Positions 50,797-62,119 of a DNA stretch of 64,000 nt are shown one piece after another. The stretch is taken from contig NZ_OBEB01000005.1 in NCBI RefSeq assembly GCF_900215315.1, forward strand, positions 305,416 to 369,415. Reading direction: 5' to 3'. Numbering within the stretch: the stretch's first letter is position 1; each line of letters starts with the position of its first letter. The notes beneath the pieces were generated by a model. That model was not told the origin of the DNA. It saw only the letters and a list, made by a program, of their open reading frames with translations, and made no database searches. Source of the stretch: Arsukibacterium tuosuense (GTDB lineage: Bacteria; Pseudomonadota; Gammaproteobacteria; Enterobacterales; Alteromonadaceae). Both the position numbers and the translations under genes were made by a program.

Positions 50797-53451
50797 TTAA
50801 TACTCATCCTGGCTACTTGGCTGAGTATGGTTAATATATCGCTCCATCTCAACCAGTAATACTGCAATAGCAGCCGGCTGCCCGGTTACCGCCTGTTCAA
50901 TTTCACCGGCCAGTCTGGTGACTTCCGGATAACCCATACTGCCTGCACTGCCTTTGAGACTATGAGCAGCAAAGCGCAATGCTGGCCAGTCTTTGGCCTG
51001 AAAATTCTGCTGGAGCTCAGCCAGTAATACCGGCAATTGCCGGCCAAACTGCCGTTTTAACGCCTGCATTTGCGGGTCTTGCTCCAGGCGCTGCAACCAG
51101 TCTTGCTCGCTGTCTTTGCGTACCTTGGCAAAGCGGTTAAGGATTGCCAGAAACTCACTTTGCACCACGGGCTTACCCAGCAGGGCCTGACAACCGGCCT
51201 TTTTGTAGCGGTCAACATCTTCGCTCATCACGTTAGCCGTGACGGCAATAATCGGCACCTCAATACCGGCATGACGGATCAGCCGGGTGGCCTCCTCGCC
51301 TCCCATCAATGGCATCTGCATATCCATAAACACCAGATCAAACTCATCATGCAGCACCCGTTCAACGGCTTTATGGCCATTGTCGACCACCACCACCGTC
51401 GCGTTACTTTTTTCCAGTAATAATTTCAGCAATAGCTGGTTGTCAGGGTTATCTTCCGCCACTAACACTTTTACTGAGCTGTCGGCCGGCAGCGGACTAA
51501 TGCTCTCAGGCTGCCTTTGCTGAGGTTGATAGCGGTCAACCAACTCAATGTCCTGCTGCTGACAATTTAAAATTACTTCAAAGCAACTGCCAATGCCCTT
51601 AACGCTTTCGACCTGAATATCGCCATCCATTTGTTCCATTAACTTTTTGGAAATTACCAGACCCAGCCCGGTACCACCGAAATGCCGGGTTACCGTGGCA
51701 TCAGCCTGAACAAAGGGCCGGAAAATCCGTGCCAGTTCATCATCGCTCATGCCAATGCCGGTATCTTTAACTTTTACTGACAGCTGCCGGGCCATCTGGT
51801 CATAACTAACCTGAAACACCACCTTGCCTTTCTGGGTAAATTTAACGGCATTACTACTCAGATTCAGCAGCACCTGGCGAAAACGCAGACTGTCGTTATT
51901 CAGCATTTTAGGCAGTGGAAACTGCCATTTCAGTTGGCAGGTCAGGCCTTTGCTTTGGGCCTGCTCACATGCCAGCTGATAAATATCATCAATGGCGGCC
52001 AGGCAGTCAAACTGCTCCCGGTTTAATTCCAGTTTGTCGGCTTCAATTTTGGACAGATCTAAAATATCGTTGATCAGGCCCAGCAGATGGTCGCCACTTT
52101 TCAGCACCCGCTTTAAGTAATCCTGCCGTTTATGCGGGTCGTTTTCCTGCAGTGCCTGCTCACTGAAACCAATAATAGCCGTTAACGGGGTGCGGATTTC
52201 ATGGCTCATATTGGCCAGAAACACACTTTTCAGCCGGTTGGCCTGCTCAGCGGTTTCCCGGGCTAAAATCAGCTCCTGGTTGGCGCCGGCCAAATCATCA
52301 TTGGCCCGGGCCAGGTCCTGAGTACGACGCAATACTTTATCTTCCAGCTGCTGTTTGTACGCCCGCTCCCGCTCCCGGTATACCCGCAGCTGGCGCACCA
52401 TCACGTTAAAAGCAGCAAACATATCGCCCAACTCATCCTGCTTTTTTACTTCCAGCAGCACAGATAAATCGCCACGTCCCACGGCCGTTTTAGCAGCGGT
52501 AAGCTGTTTTACCGGGCTGAAGATATGTTTGATCAGTAACCAGTAGACCAATAGCGGCAATAGCAGACAAATCAGCACCATCAGCAGCAATAATACCCGC
52601 GATAGCCAGCGTTGCTCGTCGTTAAGCTGCTCTGGATCAAGCCCGTATAACAACTGGTAATTACCGGGCAATGGCGTGCCCAGTAACTCGCGGTACTGGC
52701 CCAGTAATAATACGCTTTTCAGGCTGTCAGCACCGATGCTCTGTTGGATTTGTCGAAAGTTCGTTGGCGCAAAGGCACTGCTGATTAACGCCGGATCAGC
52801 CGCATAAGCGATGGTAGCAGTTTTACTGATCATCAGGTTGACACTGTTGCTGGTATAAGGTGTGTTGACGATAGTATCCAGCAAGTCAGGGCTTACCATC
52901 ATAACCAGATATCCCCACAAGCGGCGGGACTCAGTAAAGGAGCTGACATACAACTTTTTGGCAAAGTACAACTTACGTTCCCGACTGCCGGGCAACGGCG
53001 CCAGAAAATAACCCTGCTCATCAATCATTGCCTGCAGCGGTGAAAAATACTCGTTGCGAAAACGGTTTGGTACGGCAACTGTTTCAGTGATCTCAGGCAG
53101 ATGCAGCGCATACTCGCCATTTAGCTGCACCAGCTTTATCGCCTCAATACTGGGCTGTTCTGCTTTAAAACGTTGCCAGTGGTTCAACAACGGCGGCAAC
53201 AGGTCGCTGGCATTGGTTTGCAGGTATTGCTGTAAATCAGGGTTCAGCGCCAGCATTTGCAGCTGAGTTTGCTGGGTGCTGATAAATTCATACAATTGTT
53301 GCTGTTGCCCGGCCAACGCACTGCGCACCTGATAATAGGTTTGTTGTTGCATATATCGCTGACTGTACTGGTATGCCAGATAGCCGAAAAGTAACACTGG
53401 CAACACCAGCAACGGCAACATATAGGCAACCAGCGTTTCTCTTAACCTCAT
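50797..53451 (-). CDS. Hybrid histidine kinase with receiver and HPt domains
   Basis: 884 residues. A membrane segment at about 10-30, a dCache-like periplasmic sensor of about 250 residues, and a second membrane segment (LLLMVLICLLLPLLVYWLL) precede HAMP, a coiled coil, HisKA (MSHEIRTPLTAIIGFSEQA; His near 415), the ATPase domain (VKDTGIGMSDDELARIF, FGGTGLGLVISKKL), a receiver (LVFMDMQMPLMGG; Asp near 708) and an HPt domain (FAAHSLKGSAGSMGY). It is a complete internal phosphorelay of BarA/ArcB style with no output gene in the window. It forms an operon with the HDOD gene. Confidence 0.92.
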   Translation of the reverse strand: MRLRETLVAYMLPLLVLPVLLFGYLAYQYSQRYMQQQTYYQVRSALAGQQQQLYEFISTQQTQLQMLALNPDLQQYLQTNASDLLPPLLNHWQRFKAEQPSIEAIKLVQLNGEYALHLPEITETVAVPNRFRNEYFSPLQAMIDEQGYFLAPLPGSRERKLYFAKKLYVSSFTESRRLWGYLVMMVSPDLLDTIVNTPYTSNSVNLMISKTATIAYAADPALISSAFAPTNFRQIQQSIGADSLKSVLLLGQYRELLGTPLPGNYQLLYGLDPEQLNDEQRWLSRVLLLLMVLICLLLPLLVYWLLIKHIFSPVKQLTAAKTAVGRGDLSVLLEVKKQDELGDMFAAFNVMVRQLRVYRERERAYKQQLEDKVLRRTQDLARANDDLAGANQELILARETAEQANRLKSVFLANMSHEIRTPLTAIIGFSEQALQENDPHKRQDYLKRVLKSGDHLLGLINDILDLSKIEADKLELNREQFDCLAAIDDIYQLACEQAQSKGLTCQLKWQFPLPKMLNNDSLRFRQVLLNLSSNAVKFTQKGKVVFQVSYDQMARQLSVKVKDTGIGMSDDELARIFRPFVQADATVTRHFGGTGLGLVISKKLMEQMDGDIQVESVKGIGSCFEVILNCQQQDIELVDRYQPQQRQPESISPLPADSSVKVLVAEDNPDNQLLLKLLLEKSNATVVVVDNGHKAVERVLHDEFDLVFMDMQMPLMGGEEATRLIRHAGIEVPIIAVTANVMSEDVDRYKKAGCQALLGKPVVQSEFLAILNRFAKVRKDSEQDWLQRLEQDPQMQALKRQFGRQLPVLLAELQQNFQAKDWPALRFAAHSLKGSAGSMGYPEVTRLAGEIEQAVTGQPAAIAVLLVEMERYINHTQPSSQDEY

Positions 53452-53546
53452 AACAGCACGAGCCTGATCTGCACTTTAGTAAACAGTAAGGAGCACAGCA
53501 TAACCAGCTAACCGGCAAGCGACAAGCATATTGGTATAAAGGCTTG

Positions 53547-56003
53547 TTAAGTTGGCCGATTCTCTGCTGCCGCGGTCTGTTGGCCATGCCCATCAGAACT
53601 GCTTTTAACAAAGCGGTTTAACAGCGCCGGCAAAATGGTTAAATCGGTCAGTAACGCCATTAACATTGCCGCAGCGGTCAGAATACCAAAATATACGCTG
53701 GGCAGAAAATCTGAAAAAGCAAACACCGCGAAACCGGCCGCAATAATGACGGAGGTAAAAACAATAGCCATACCGGTGTGGGTAAAGGTGGCGCTAAGTG
53801 CGTTGTCGGCTGACGGTTGTTGCAGGTAGTTGTGAATAAAGTGGATAGTATCGTCCACTGCAATACCCATGGCAATGGCCGCAATCGTAATTGTCATTAA
53901 ATCCAGCGGTATATTCAACCAGCCAATTAAACCCACTATCCCTAAGGTAGTAAGTACATTAGGGATCAGCGCAATTATGGCAATTTTCAGCGAGCGGAAA
54001 ATTGCCAGCAGCACCAGGCCTAACGCCAGATACACCAGGCCTAAGGTGGTAACCTGCGAGTCAAATAAACGGGATAAAATATCCTGATACAACACAAATA
54101 AATTGGTCAGTTTATAATCCGCCGGCGCCAGACCAACGGCTTGTAAATCCTGATGTAACTGCTGCATCAACTGCTCACGGTTTAAATCGGCAGTGGTATC
54201 CTGAATACGGGTAGCAATCCGCACCTGCTTAGGTGAGTCAGCCAGATAAGCCCCCACCAGCTGATTAGTGACCTTGCTGCTGAGCATTTCGTAAATGGTG
54301 TCCAGCTCGTATTCAGTAAGCGGTTTATCATCATTCAGCTGCCTGGCTAAAGTGGTGAAATTGATCAGCGACGTGACACTGCCGGTGGCCTCAAAGGCAT
54401 TAACAGCGGCATGCGCCAGGTGCAACTGGTTCAGTTGGTCGGCGGCTATCACTAAATCGGGTTTAGACTGCTCCGGGTTAAGCGTAATAACAATATCCAG
54501 TGGCGTAGACCCACCAAATTGCTGATCAATAAACGCCAGCTCCTGATGCACCTGGGTGTCTTTGGCAAAATAGTTAATAAAGCTGTTTTCAACATTCAGC
54601 CGGCTGATGCCGGTTGCCAGGCCAACAAACAATACAGCTATTAGCACGATTACCGGGTAAGGCCGGCGCTTAACCAAACCAGCTGTCTGCTGCAGACCCC
54701 GTGCTAACCAGCCGAAATCGGCGGTTTCAGAACGGGCTTTTAATAAGCTGAGCAGTGCCGGAAACAATAGTAGGCTGACACTCATGGTAATTAGCATGGC
54801 AATCAGCATCATAAAGCCAAAATCGACCACCGGTTGAATACCACTGAATATAAGCGAGCCAAAGCCAACTGAGGTGGTCAGGGTGGCATAAAAACAGGGG
54901 GATATTTTTTGCTGCAACATCCCTTTCACCCGCTGTTGCTGGTTAAGCTCTGGCTCATCGCGGGCGATTTCCCGGTAGGCCCCCAGCAAGTGGATCATTA
55001 CCGCCAGAGTTAAAATAAGCTGCAGCGCAATAAAATTAGCTGAAATAACGGTGGTACGAATATCCAGCAGGCCGAATAAACCACAGGTTAGCAACACGCT
55101 GACACTGCAACTGAGCAGGGGGAAAAACACCCCGCGCCAGCTGCGATAAATAATCAGTAACAGCATGGCAATAATCAGGGAAATCGCCAGGCCGAACGTG
55201 GCTAAATCACTTTTGATCATGTCGACCAGATGCTGCCCTACTACATAAGCACCACCAACATAAGTAGCAGCTTGCTCGCCTACCTGCTGGTTAAATTGTT
55301 CAATTTGTTCAATTTCCTGCTGGCGCTGTTTAATTAAACGCTGGCGTATCGGATCAGCAGTGCGCTGCAACTGTGTCAGTTCAGCCTGTTCATCTTCACT
55401 CAATTCACGGCTGAGTGTGTGCTGCTGAATATCGAGGATCTGAGCGTCAAGTTCAGTAAGCTCGGCATCAGCCTTAAACACAATCTGAATGCCTGCGGCA
55501 GTTTGCGCTTTGTTAAATAACAAGTCGGTAAAAATAGGATGATCGGTTAATAGCTGGCGCATTTGGGCCGGCGGGTATTGCTGTTGCTGCCAGGTCAGGC
55601 TGCTAACATCCTCTCCTGAGGTAAACGCACTGGCATCGGCCAGCAATGGCACCGTCAACATTGAGGTAACCGAACTTACCCGCTCGAGTGTGGCATAGTC
55701 GGCACTTAACGCCGAAATATCAGCAAAGGTTTGCTCCGAAAACAACTCGCCGTCTTTGGGTTGGTATGCCACCAGAATAAACTCATCCGGTGAGAAGCGC
55801 TGATTCGCCAGCTGGCTCTCAATATACAGGGCATTATTTTTTACCAGCAGGGTTTCAGCTGAGGCGTCAATCCGGAACTGGCTTAAAAAGGTTGCTGCCA
55901 GCGCCATCAACACAATAAACAAGCCAATAATGGCCCAACGGCAACGGACAATAGTGCTGGCCAGCCAGGTAATAACAGCGCTTTGCTTACTCTGGTTTGA
56001 CAT
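53547..56003 (-). CDS. RND/MMPL-family exporter
   Basis: 818 residues with the twelve-helix, two-half RND layout: TM1 near 20-45, a large periplasmic loop (to about 260), a TM2-6 block, TM7 near 440, a second loop, and a TM8-12 block (LDLMTITIAAIAMGIAVDDTIHFIHNYL, the conserved sterol-sensing-like TM with the Asp-Asp). MMPL/HpnN-type proteins move lipids or hydrophobic molecules. It overlaps the mlaA-like gene by 17 bp, so a lipid-trafficking role is inferred. Confidence 0.88.
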   Translation of the reverse strand: MSNQSKQSAVITWLASTIVRCRWAIIGLFIVLMALAATFLSQFRIDASAETLLVKNNALYIESQLANQRFSPDEFILVAYQPKDGELFSEQTFADISALSADYATLERVSSVTSMLTVPLLADASAFTSGEDVSSLTWQQQQYPPAQMRQLLTDHPIFTDLLFNKAQTAAGIQIVFKADAELTELDAQILDIQQHTLSRELSEDEQAELTQLQRTADPIRQRLIKQRQQEIEQIEQFNQQVGEQAATYVGGAYVVGQHLVDMIKSDLATFGLAISLIIAMLLLIIYRSWRGVFFPLLSCSVSVLLTCGLFGLLDIRTTVISANFIALQLILTLAVMIHLLGAYREIARDEPELNQQQRVKGMLQQKISPCFYATLTTSVGFGSLIFSGIQPVVDFGFMMLIAMLITMSVSLLLFPALLSLLKARSETADFGWLARGLQQTAGLVKRRPYPVIVLIAVLFVGLATGISRLNVENSFINYFAKDTQVHQELAFIDQQFGGSTPLDIVITLNPEQSKPDLVIAADQLNQLHLAHAAVNAFEATGSVTSLINFTTLARQLNDDKPLTEYELDTIYEMLSSKVTNQLVGAYLADSPKQVRIATRIQDTTADLNREQLMQQLHQDLQAVGLAPADYKLTNLFVLYQDILSRLFDSQVTTLGLVYLALGLVLLAIFRSLKIAIIALIPNVLTTLGIVGLIGWLNIPLDLMTITIAAIAMGIAVDDTIHFIHNYLQQPSADNALSATFTHTGMAIVFTSVIIAAGFAVFAFSDFLPSVYFGILTAAAMLMALLTDLTILPALLNRFVKSSSDGHGQQTAAAENRPT

Positions 56004-56919
56004 AAGCTTCGTCCCGTTTTAGGCCCTGAAGATGCTGGTTACGAAAGTAGATATAAGGATCGTCAGCCTGCTTATACAAGGTTTGGTATAAGTTAGCCCG
56101 ATCCGAGAAACTGTTAATTACATTCACGCCCTGCAGGTAATAGGCGTCTGGCGCCCCGACCAGCTGGTTAAGCGGATGTAAAAACGCCTCTCCCAACACC
56201 GAGCTGGCACCACGCACATCACTCTGGCCCAGAATGGGCAGTACTAAGTAAGGGCCATTGCCTACCTGATAGTGGCTTAACGTATCGGCAATACTTTGTT
56301 TTGACTTGGCGATATCAAACCAGGCCGTGGCCGGGTCAAACAACCCAAGAATGCCAATAGTCGAGTTAATCAGAAAACGCCCAAGGTTGGAACCGGCACC
56401 TTTGAAATCCCCGGTCAGGGCATTGTTAACCAGGTTCAGTGGTTCGCGGATATTGGCAAAAGCATTGCCCACTTTATCCCGGACTGGCGCCGGCAGCACT
56501 TTTTCATAGCCTTTTGCCACCGGAATTAATACGTAGGTATAGGAGACATGATTAAAGCGAAATACTGCCCGGTTCCAGCCTTCCAGCGGATCATGGTACA
56601 ACGGCGTGGAAGCACTTTTTTCTGCATCTGCTGCTCCATCAGCTTCTGCAGCAGCCGAATCATCTGCAACCGGCTCCATATCAACCACTGTGGGCTCAAG
56701 CTCCAGCGTGCCCTGTGAGGTTTCGACTTTAGTCGTCTGGCCGGCGCTTAACTGCTCTGCCGCGGTCGGCTCGTTATCTTCGGGCTTGGCCTTATCTGCC
56801 TGACTACTGCTAACGCTGCGGTCTTCACTGGCCGCTGCGCTGGCTGTTGGCTCAGGTTTAGCGGCACAACCGGCTAGTACGGCAGCAAGCAGCCAGATAA
56901 GGGTATAACGATGGTTCAT
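55987..56919 (-). CDS. mlaA: MlaA/VacJ family outer-membrane lipoprotein
   Basis: 310 residues from the ATG at 56919, which starts the lipoprotein signal (MNHRYTLIWLLAAVLAGC); an upstream in-frame Met at 56964 would add 15 residues before it. After the lipid Cys an Ala/Glu/Asp-rich linker of about 90 residues, longer than usual, precedes the MlaA domain (YHDPLEGWNRAVFRFN, NAFANIREPLNLVNNALTGDFK, GNGPYLVLPILGQSDVRG). MlaA removes surface phospholipids from the outer membrane. The MlaBCDEF genes are absent here; an RND exporter is its co-expressed neighbour. Confidence 0.92.
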   Translation of the reverse strand: MNHRYTLIWLLAAVLAGCAAKPEPTASAAASEDRSVSSSQADKAKPEDNEPTAAEQLSAGQTTKVETSQGTLELEPTVVDMEPVADDSAAAEADGAADAEKSASTPLYHDPLEGWNRAVFRFNHVSYTYVLIPVAKGYEKVLPAPVRDKVGNAFANIREPLNLVNNALTGDFKGAGSNLGRFLINSTIGILGLFDPATAWFDIAKSKQSIADTLSHYQVGNGPYLVLPILGQSDVRGASSVLGEAFLHPLNQLVGAPDAYYLQGVNVINSFSDRANLYQTLYKQADDPYIYFRNQHLQGLKRDEAYVKPE

Positions 56920-56993
56920 CCTGTTACTCCGTATAACTTTACTGCAAGCGCCAGCTGCGCCCAAGATTAAAACAGCAGCATAACACGATAAAC

Positions 56994-57017
56994 AAAAAAG
57001 GCGCCTAGGCGCCTTTT
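56994..57017. terminator. Terminator of the guaBA operon
   Basis: The palindrome AAAAGGCGCCTAGGCGCCTTTT, with A and T runs on either side. It lies after guaA (minus strand) and before mlaA. Confidence 0.85.
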
Positions 57018-57059
57018 AAAAAATATTTAACATTAACATTACCTAAAATACTTTTTTTA

Positions 57060-57186
57060 CTTATCCTAAATCATCGCCGGGCTGACAAAGCTGTCGAGCC
57101 GATCAGCTCCGGGAGCATACAAATAGTATGTGACCGGAGTGAGCGGTGAAGACAATGCCGTCAGCGTGGCGAGGATGACGGATAAG
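57060..57186. repeat. Dispersed-type intergenic repeat after guaA
   Basis: 127-bp non-coding spacer with several short inverted pairs: CTCCGG..CCGGAG (57107-57143), CATAC..GTATG (57117-57130) and GTCATCC-type ends. The block GAGCATACAAATAGTATGTGACCGGAGTGAGCG looks like a repeat family seen between genes in marine gammaproteobacteria (from memory). Only this copy is in the window. Confidence 0.5.
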
Positions 57187-58764
57187 TTATTCCCATTCTA
57201 TTGTCGCTGGTGGCTTGCCGCTAATGTCATATACCACGCGGGAGATCCCATTTATTTCATTAATGATCCGGTTCGACACCTTACCCAGCATGTCATACGG
57301 CAAATGCGCCCAGTGTGCAGTCATAAAGTCGATGGTTTCTACTGCTCTAAGCGAAATAACCCAGTCGTATTTACGGGCATCACCCATAACGCCAACTGAT
57401 TTCACTGGCAGGAATACCGCAAAAGCCTGACTGACTTTATTGTATAAATCCGCTTTGTGCAGCTCTTCAATAAAGATGGCGTCGGCGCGGCGCAGTAAAT
57501 CACAGTATTCTTTTTTAATTTCGCCCAGTACCCGCACGCCTAGACCTGGCCCCGGGAACGGGTGGCGATACAGCATGTCGTATGGCAAGCCCAGCTCCAG
57601 GCCCACTTTACGTACTTCGTCTTTAAACAGCTCGCGCAGCGGTTCCACTAAACCCAGTTTCATATGGGCCGGTAAGCCACCCACGTTATGATGCGATTTA
57701 ATCACATGCGCTTTACCGGTAGCCGAGCCGGCAGATTCAATCACATCCGGATAAATCGTGCCCTGGGCCAGCCACTTGGCGTTTTCCAGTTTTTGCGACT
57801 CTTCGTCGAATACTTCAACAAATACCCGGCCGATAATTTTGCGCTTGGCTTCCGGCTCATTTTCACCGGCTAAGGCATCTAAAAAGCGCTGCTCAGCGTC
57901 AATTTTAATAATGTTCAGGCCAAAATGGTCACCAAACATATCCATTACCTGCTTGCCTTCGTTTAAACGCAGCAAGCCGTTATCGACAAACACGCAGGTC
58001 AGGTTGGCACCGATGGCGCGGTGCAGCAGCATGGCGGTAACCGAGCTATCGACGCCACCGGATAAACCGAGAATAACCCGATCATCACCAATTTGCTGTT
58101 TTAAGCGGGCCACCGCATCTTCAATAATGGTGGCCGGGGTCCACAGTTTGTCGCAACCACAAATGTTCACTACGAAATGCTCCAGCATCCGCAGCCCCTG
58201 GCGGGTGTGGGTCACTTCCGGGTGAAATTGCACGCCGTAGAACTGGCGGGCTTCATCAACCATACCGGCATGCGGGCAGGTTGCTGTCTGGGCGCAGGTG
58301 ACAAAGCCTGGCGGGATAGTCATCACTTTATCGCCGTGGCTCATCCAGACATCCAGCAAGGCATTGCCGTTGCCACCGATATGATCTTCAATTTTGGCAA
58401 AGAAGTCGTTAGCCGCAATCACTTCTACCTGAGCATAACCAAACTCACGTAAGTCAGAACCCTGCACTTTACCGCCCAGTTGCTCAGCCATGGTTTGCAT
58501 GCCATAACAAATACCCAGCACCGGCACACCGGCGTTAAATACATATTCCGGTGCCCTTGGCGAGTCCGGGTTCGGCACGCTTTCCGGGCCACCCGATAAA
58601 ATAATGCCAGTGGGGTTAAATTCGCGAATTTGCTCGTCGCTGACATCCCAGGCCCATAATTCACAATATACGCCAATTTCCCGGACCCGACGGGCAATTA
58701 GCTGGGTGTACTGCGAACCGAAATCCAGAATTAAAATACGATGGTGGTGAATGTTCTTGCTCAT
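57187..58764 (-). CDS. guaA: GMP synthase (glutamine-hydrolysing)
   Basis: 525 residues, the standard length. The N-terminal class I glutaminase has its nucleophile Cys86 in GICYGMQTM and the His-Glu of [10 protein letters not shown]; the synthase domain has the ATP pyrophosphatase loop [11 protein letters not shown]; the C-terminal dimerisation domain ends [10 protein letters not shown]. It makes GMP from XMP. It follows guaB by 56 bp, as in the usual guaBA operon. Confidence 0.97.
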   Translation of the reverse strand: MSKNIHHHRILILDFGSQYTQLIARRVREIGVYCELWAWDVSDEQIREFNPTGIILSGGPESVPNPDSPRAPEYVFNAGVPVLGICYGMQTMAEQLGGKVQGSDLREFGYAQVEVIAANDFFAKIEDHIGGNGNALLDVWMSHGDKVMTIPPGFVTCAQTATCPHAGMVDEARQFYGVQFHPEVTHTRQGLRMLEHFVVNICGCDKLWTPATIIEDAVARLKQQIGDDRVILGLSGGVDSSVTAMLLHRAIGANLTCVFVDNGLLRLNEGKQVMDMFGDHFGLNIIKIDAEQRFLDALAGENEPEAKRKIIGRVFVEVFDEESQKLENAKWLAQGTIYPDVIESAGSATGKAHVIKSHHNVGGLPAHMKLGLVEPLRELFKDEVRKVGLELGLPYDMLYRHPFPGPGLGVRVLGEIKKEYCDLLRRADAIFIEELHKADLYNKVSQAFAVFLPVKSVGVMGDARKYDWVISLRAVETIDFMTAHWAHLPYDMLGKVSNRIINEINGISRVVYDISGKPPATIEWE

Positions 58765-58820
58765 AACAACCTTTGTAAAATAAGGCGGCGGGCCAGGCCC
58801 GCCGTAAAAAACTGATGTTG

Positions 58821-60338
<1,518 letters not shown>

Positions 60339-60443
60339 CTATTTTAAAGGATTGTTGGTGATAGAACAATCGGTTTTTTCTTTTTGTGTTAACGGCAGGC
60401 CTTGGCGTAAACTAGCCCCAGAACAGCTAACCCTGGGCCACTC

Positions 60444-61781
60444 ATGCAAAACCCCGATATTTATACCGTTTCCCGTTTAAACAGCGAAGTCAGACTTATT
60501 CTGGAGCTGCAGTTTCAGCGCTTGTGGCTGGTGGGCGAAGTGTCTAATTTTGTGCAGGCGGCGTCGGGCCACTGGTATTTTTCATTAAAAGATCAGGCCG
60601 CCCAGGTAAAAGTGGCAATGTTTAAGCAGGCCAACCGCAATGCTACGGTAAAACCACAAAACGGCCAGCAGGTACTTATTCGCGCGCGGATCAGCGTGTA
60701 CGAGCCGCGTGGCGAGTATCAGCTGCTTGCTGAAATGATTGAACCGGCCGGCGATGGCCTGTTAAAGCAACAGTACGAGCAATTAAAAAACCGCTTACAG
60801 GCCGAGGGCCTGTTTGATGAAGCGCGTAAACAGCCGCTGCCGGCCCATATTAACCGGGTAGGCGTTATTACTTCACCAACCGGCGCGGCCATTCGCGATA
60901 TTGTCAGCGTACTGCAGCGCCGCGCACCGGGGATTGAAGTGATTATTTACCCCTGTTTAGTGCAGGGCGAGCAAGCCGCCGGCCAACTCAGGCAAATGCT
61001 CAGCACCGCCATTCGGCGTAACGAAGTGGATGTATTAATAATCGGCCGCGGCGGCGGTTCGCTGGAAGATTTATGGTGTTTTAACGACGAGCAACTGGCC
61101 CGCGCCGTTGCCGCCTGCCCTATTCCGATTGTCAGTGCCGTCGGCCATGAAATTGATTTTGCCCTCACCGATTTTGTCGCCGACGTACGGGCCCCTACTC
61201 CCTCGGCCGCAGCAGAGCTGGTATCACCCGATCAAAGCCATTTACTCGAGCGGTTGCGCCGCCTGCAAAGCGCTCTGGTACAAGCACAGCGCAGTAAGCT
61301 CAACCATTTGAAACCAGATCTGAAGCAACTGGAGCAACGCCTGTTAGCGCTGCACCCAAAACGGCGCTTGCAACAACAGCAACAACGCTTAGACGAGCTG
61401 CAACTGCGTTTAAACCGCACCATTACCCAGCAGCTTGCTAATGCCAAACGCCAGCAGCAGTATTTACAGCAAAGCCTGCAGCACTTGTCCCCTGCTAAAG
61501 CCATTAAGCAACAGCACGAACAGCTACAGCAATTACAACAACGGCTGCAACGCAGCATCAGCCAACAACTAAAACAGCAACAACAAACCCTCGGCCGCTT
61601 AAGCAACCAGCTAAACACAGTAAGCCCACTGGCCACCTTAGCGCGCGGCTATAGTATTACCTTTGATGACAAGCAACAGGTGGTAACCTCCAGCAGTCAG
61701 CTAAAAGCCGGCGACAAAGTAGCAATTAAACTGGCAGAAGGTGGTTTTGATGCCGAGGTGAAAAAGCTAAATGATGCTTAA
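60444..61781 (+). CDS. xseA: Exodeoxyribonuclease VII large subunit
   Basis: 445 residues (E. coli 456). An N-terminal OB-fold (about 20-100) is followed by the catalytic region with GVITSPTGAAIRDI and IIGRGGGSLEDLWCFN, then SAVGHEIDFALTDFVADVRAPTPSAAAE. A long Gln/Leu-rich coiled coil (about 270-395) follows. With XseB it degrades single-stranded DNA to short oligonucleotides. The guaB/xseA divergent pairing is the same as in E. coli. Confidence 0.96.
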   Translation: MQNPDIYTVSRLNSEVRLILELQFQRLWLVGEVSNFVQAASGHWYFSLKDQAAQVKVAMFKQANRNATVKPQNGQQVLIRARISVYEPRGEYQLLAEMIEPAGDGLLKQQYEQLKNRLQAEGLFDEARKQPLPAHINRVGVITSPTGAAIRDIVSVLQRRAPGIEVIIYPCLVQGEQAAGQLRQMLSTAIRRNEVDVLIIGRGGGSLEDLWCFNDEQLARAVAACPIPIVSAVGHEIDFALTDFVADVRAPTPSAAAELVSPDQSHLLERLRRLQSALVQAQRSKLNHLKPDLKQLEQRLLALHPKRRLQQQQQRLDELQLRLNRTITQQLANAKRQQQYLQQSLQHLSPAKAIKQQHEQLQQLQQRLQRSISQQLKQQQQTLGRLSNQLNTVSPLATLARGYSITFDDKQQVVTSSSQLKAGDKVAIKLAEGGFDAEVKKLNDA

Positions 61782-61818
61782 GGACCTACCCTGTGGGTCA
61801 AAGATTAATGAGGGTAAA

Positions 61819-61989
61819 ATGAAAATTAGCAAAGACAACAAAGTTGCAATTATCGTTCGCGCCAAAAAAGACTGCGAAAAGCTTGAAGCGATAAAAGCTG
61901 AGTATCTTAAACACTGCTTCAAGGTGGCTAAAGCCGACTTAGCGCAAGGAAAGGTGGTTGACGGCGAAACCTTTCTTAAAGCGTTGTAG
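61819..61989 (+). CDS. ParD-like antitoxin (orphan)
   Basis: 56 residues from the ATG at 61819 (GAGGGT upstream); a longer frame from 61771 would overlap xseA. The C-terminal half (EYLKHCFKVAKADLAQGKVVDGETFLKAL) has the ParD-type pattern of a helix followed by (A/G)xG(R/K)VVDG(E)xxF. The next frame, 8 bp downstream, is a broken ParE-like toxin start, so this is probably the surviving antitoxin of a decayed toxin-antitoxin pair. Confidence 0.65.
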   Translation: MKISKDNKVAIIVRAKKDCEKLEAIKAEYLKHCFKVAKADLAQGKVVDGETFLKAL

Positions 61990-61997
61990 TAACTGCT

Positions 61998-62093
61998 ATG
62001 CAGAATAAACGTTATCAACTGAGTAACTTAGCCCAGGCTCATCTGCTGGGAATAAAAAGCCAACCACAACTGCCACAAAATCATCTGAAATAG
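61998..62093 (+). pseudogene. Truncated ParE/RelE-type toxin fragment
   Basis: 31 codons, MQNKRYQLSNLAQAHLLGIK and then a short unrelated tail to TAG. The (Y)xLSxxAxxxLxxI pattern is the N-terminal helix of ParE toxins; the rest (about 70 residues with the active region) is missing. It cannot be an active toxin. Confidence 0.6.
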
Positions 62094-62119
62094 AACTTCG
62101 CATGGAAATTACTAAAAAA

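Noticed and set aside
61232..61636. Cys-rich 134-residue minus-strand ORF
   Set aside because: Complement of the Gln-rich coiled coil of xseA, which yields Cys codons; not a real Cys-rich protein.
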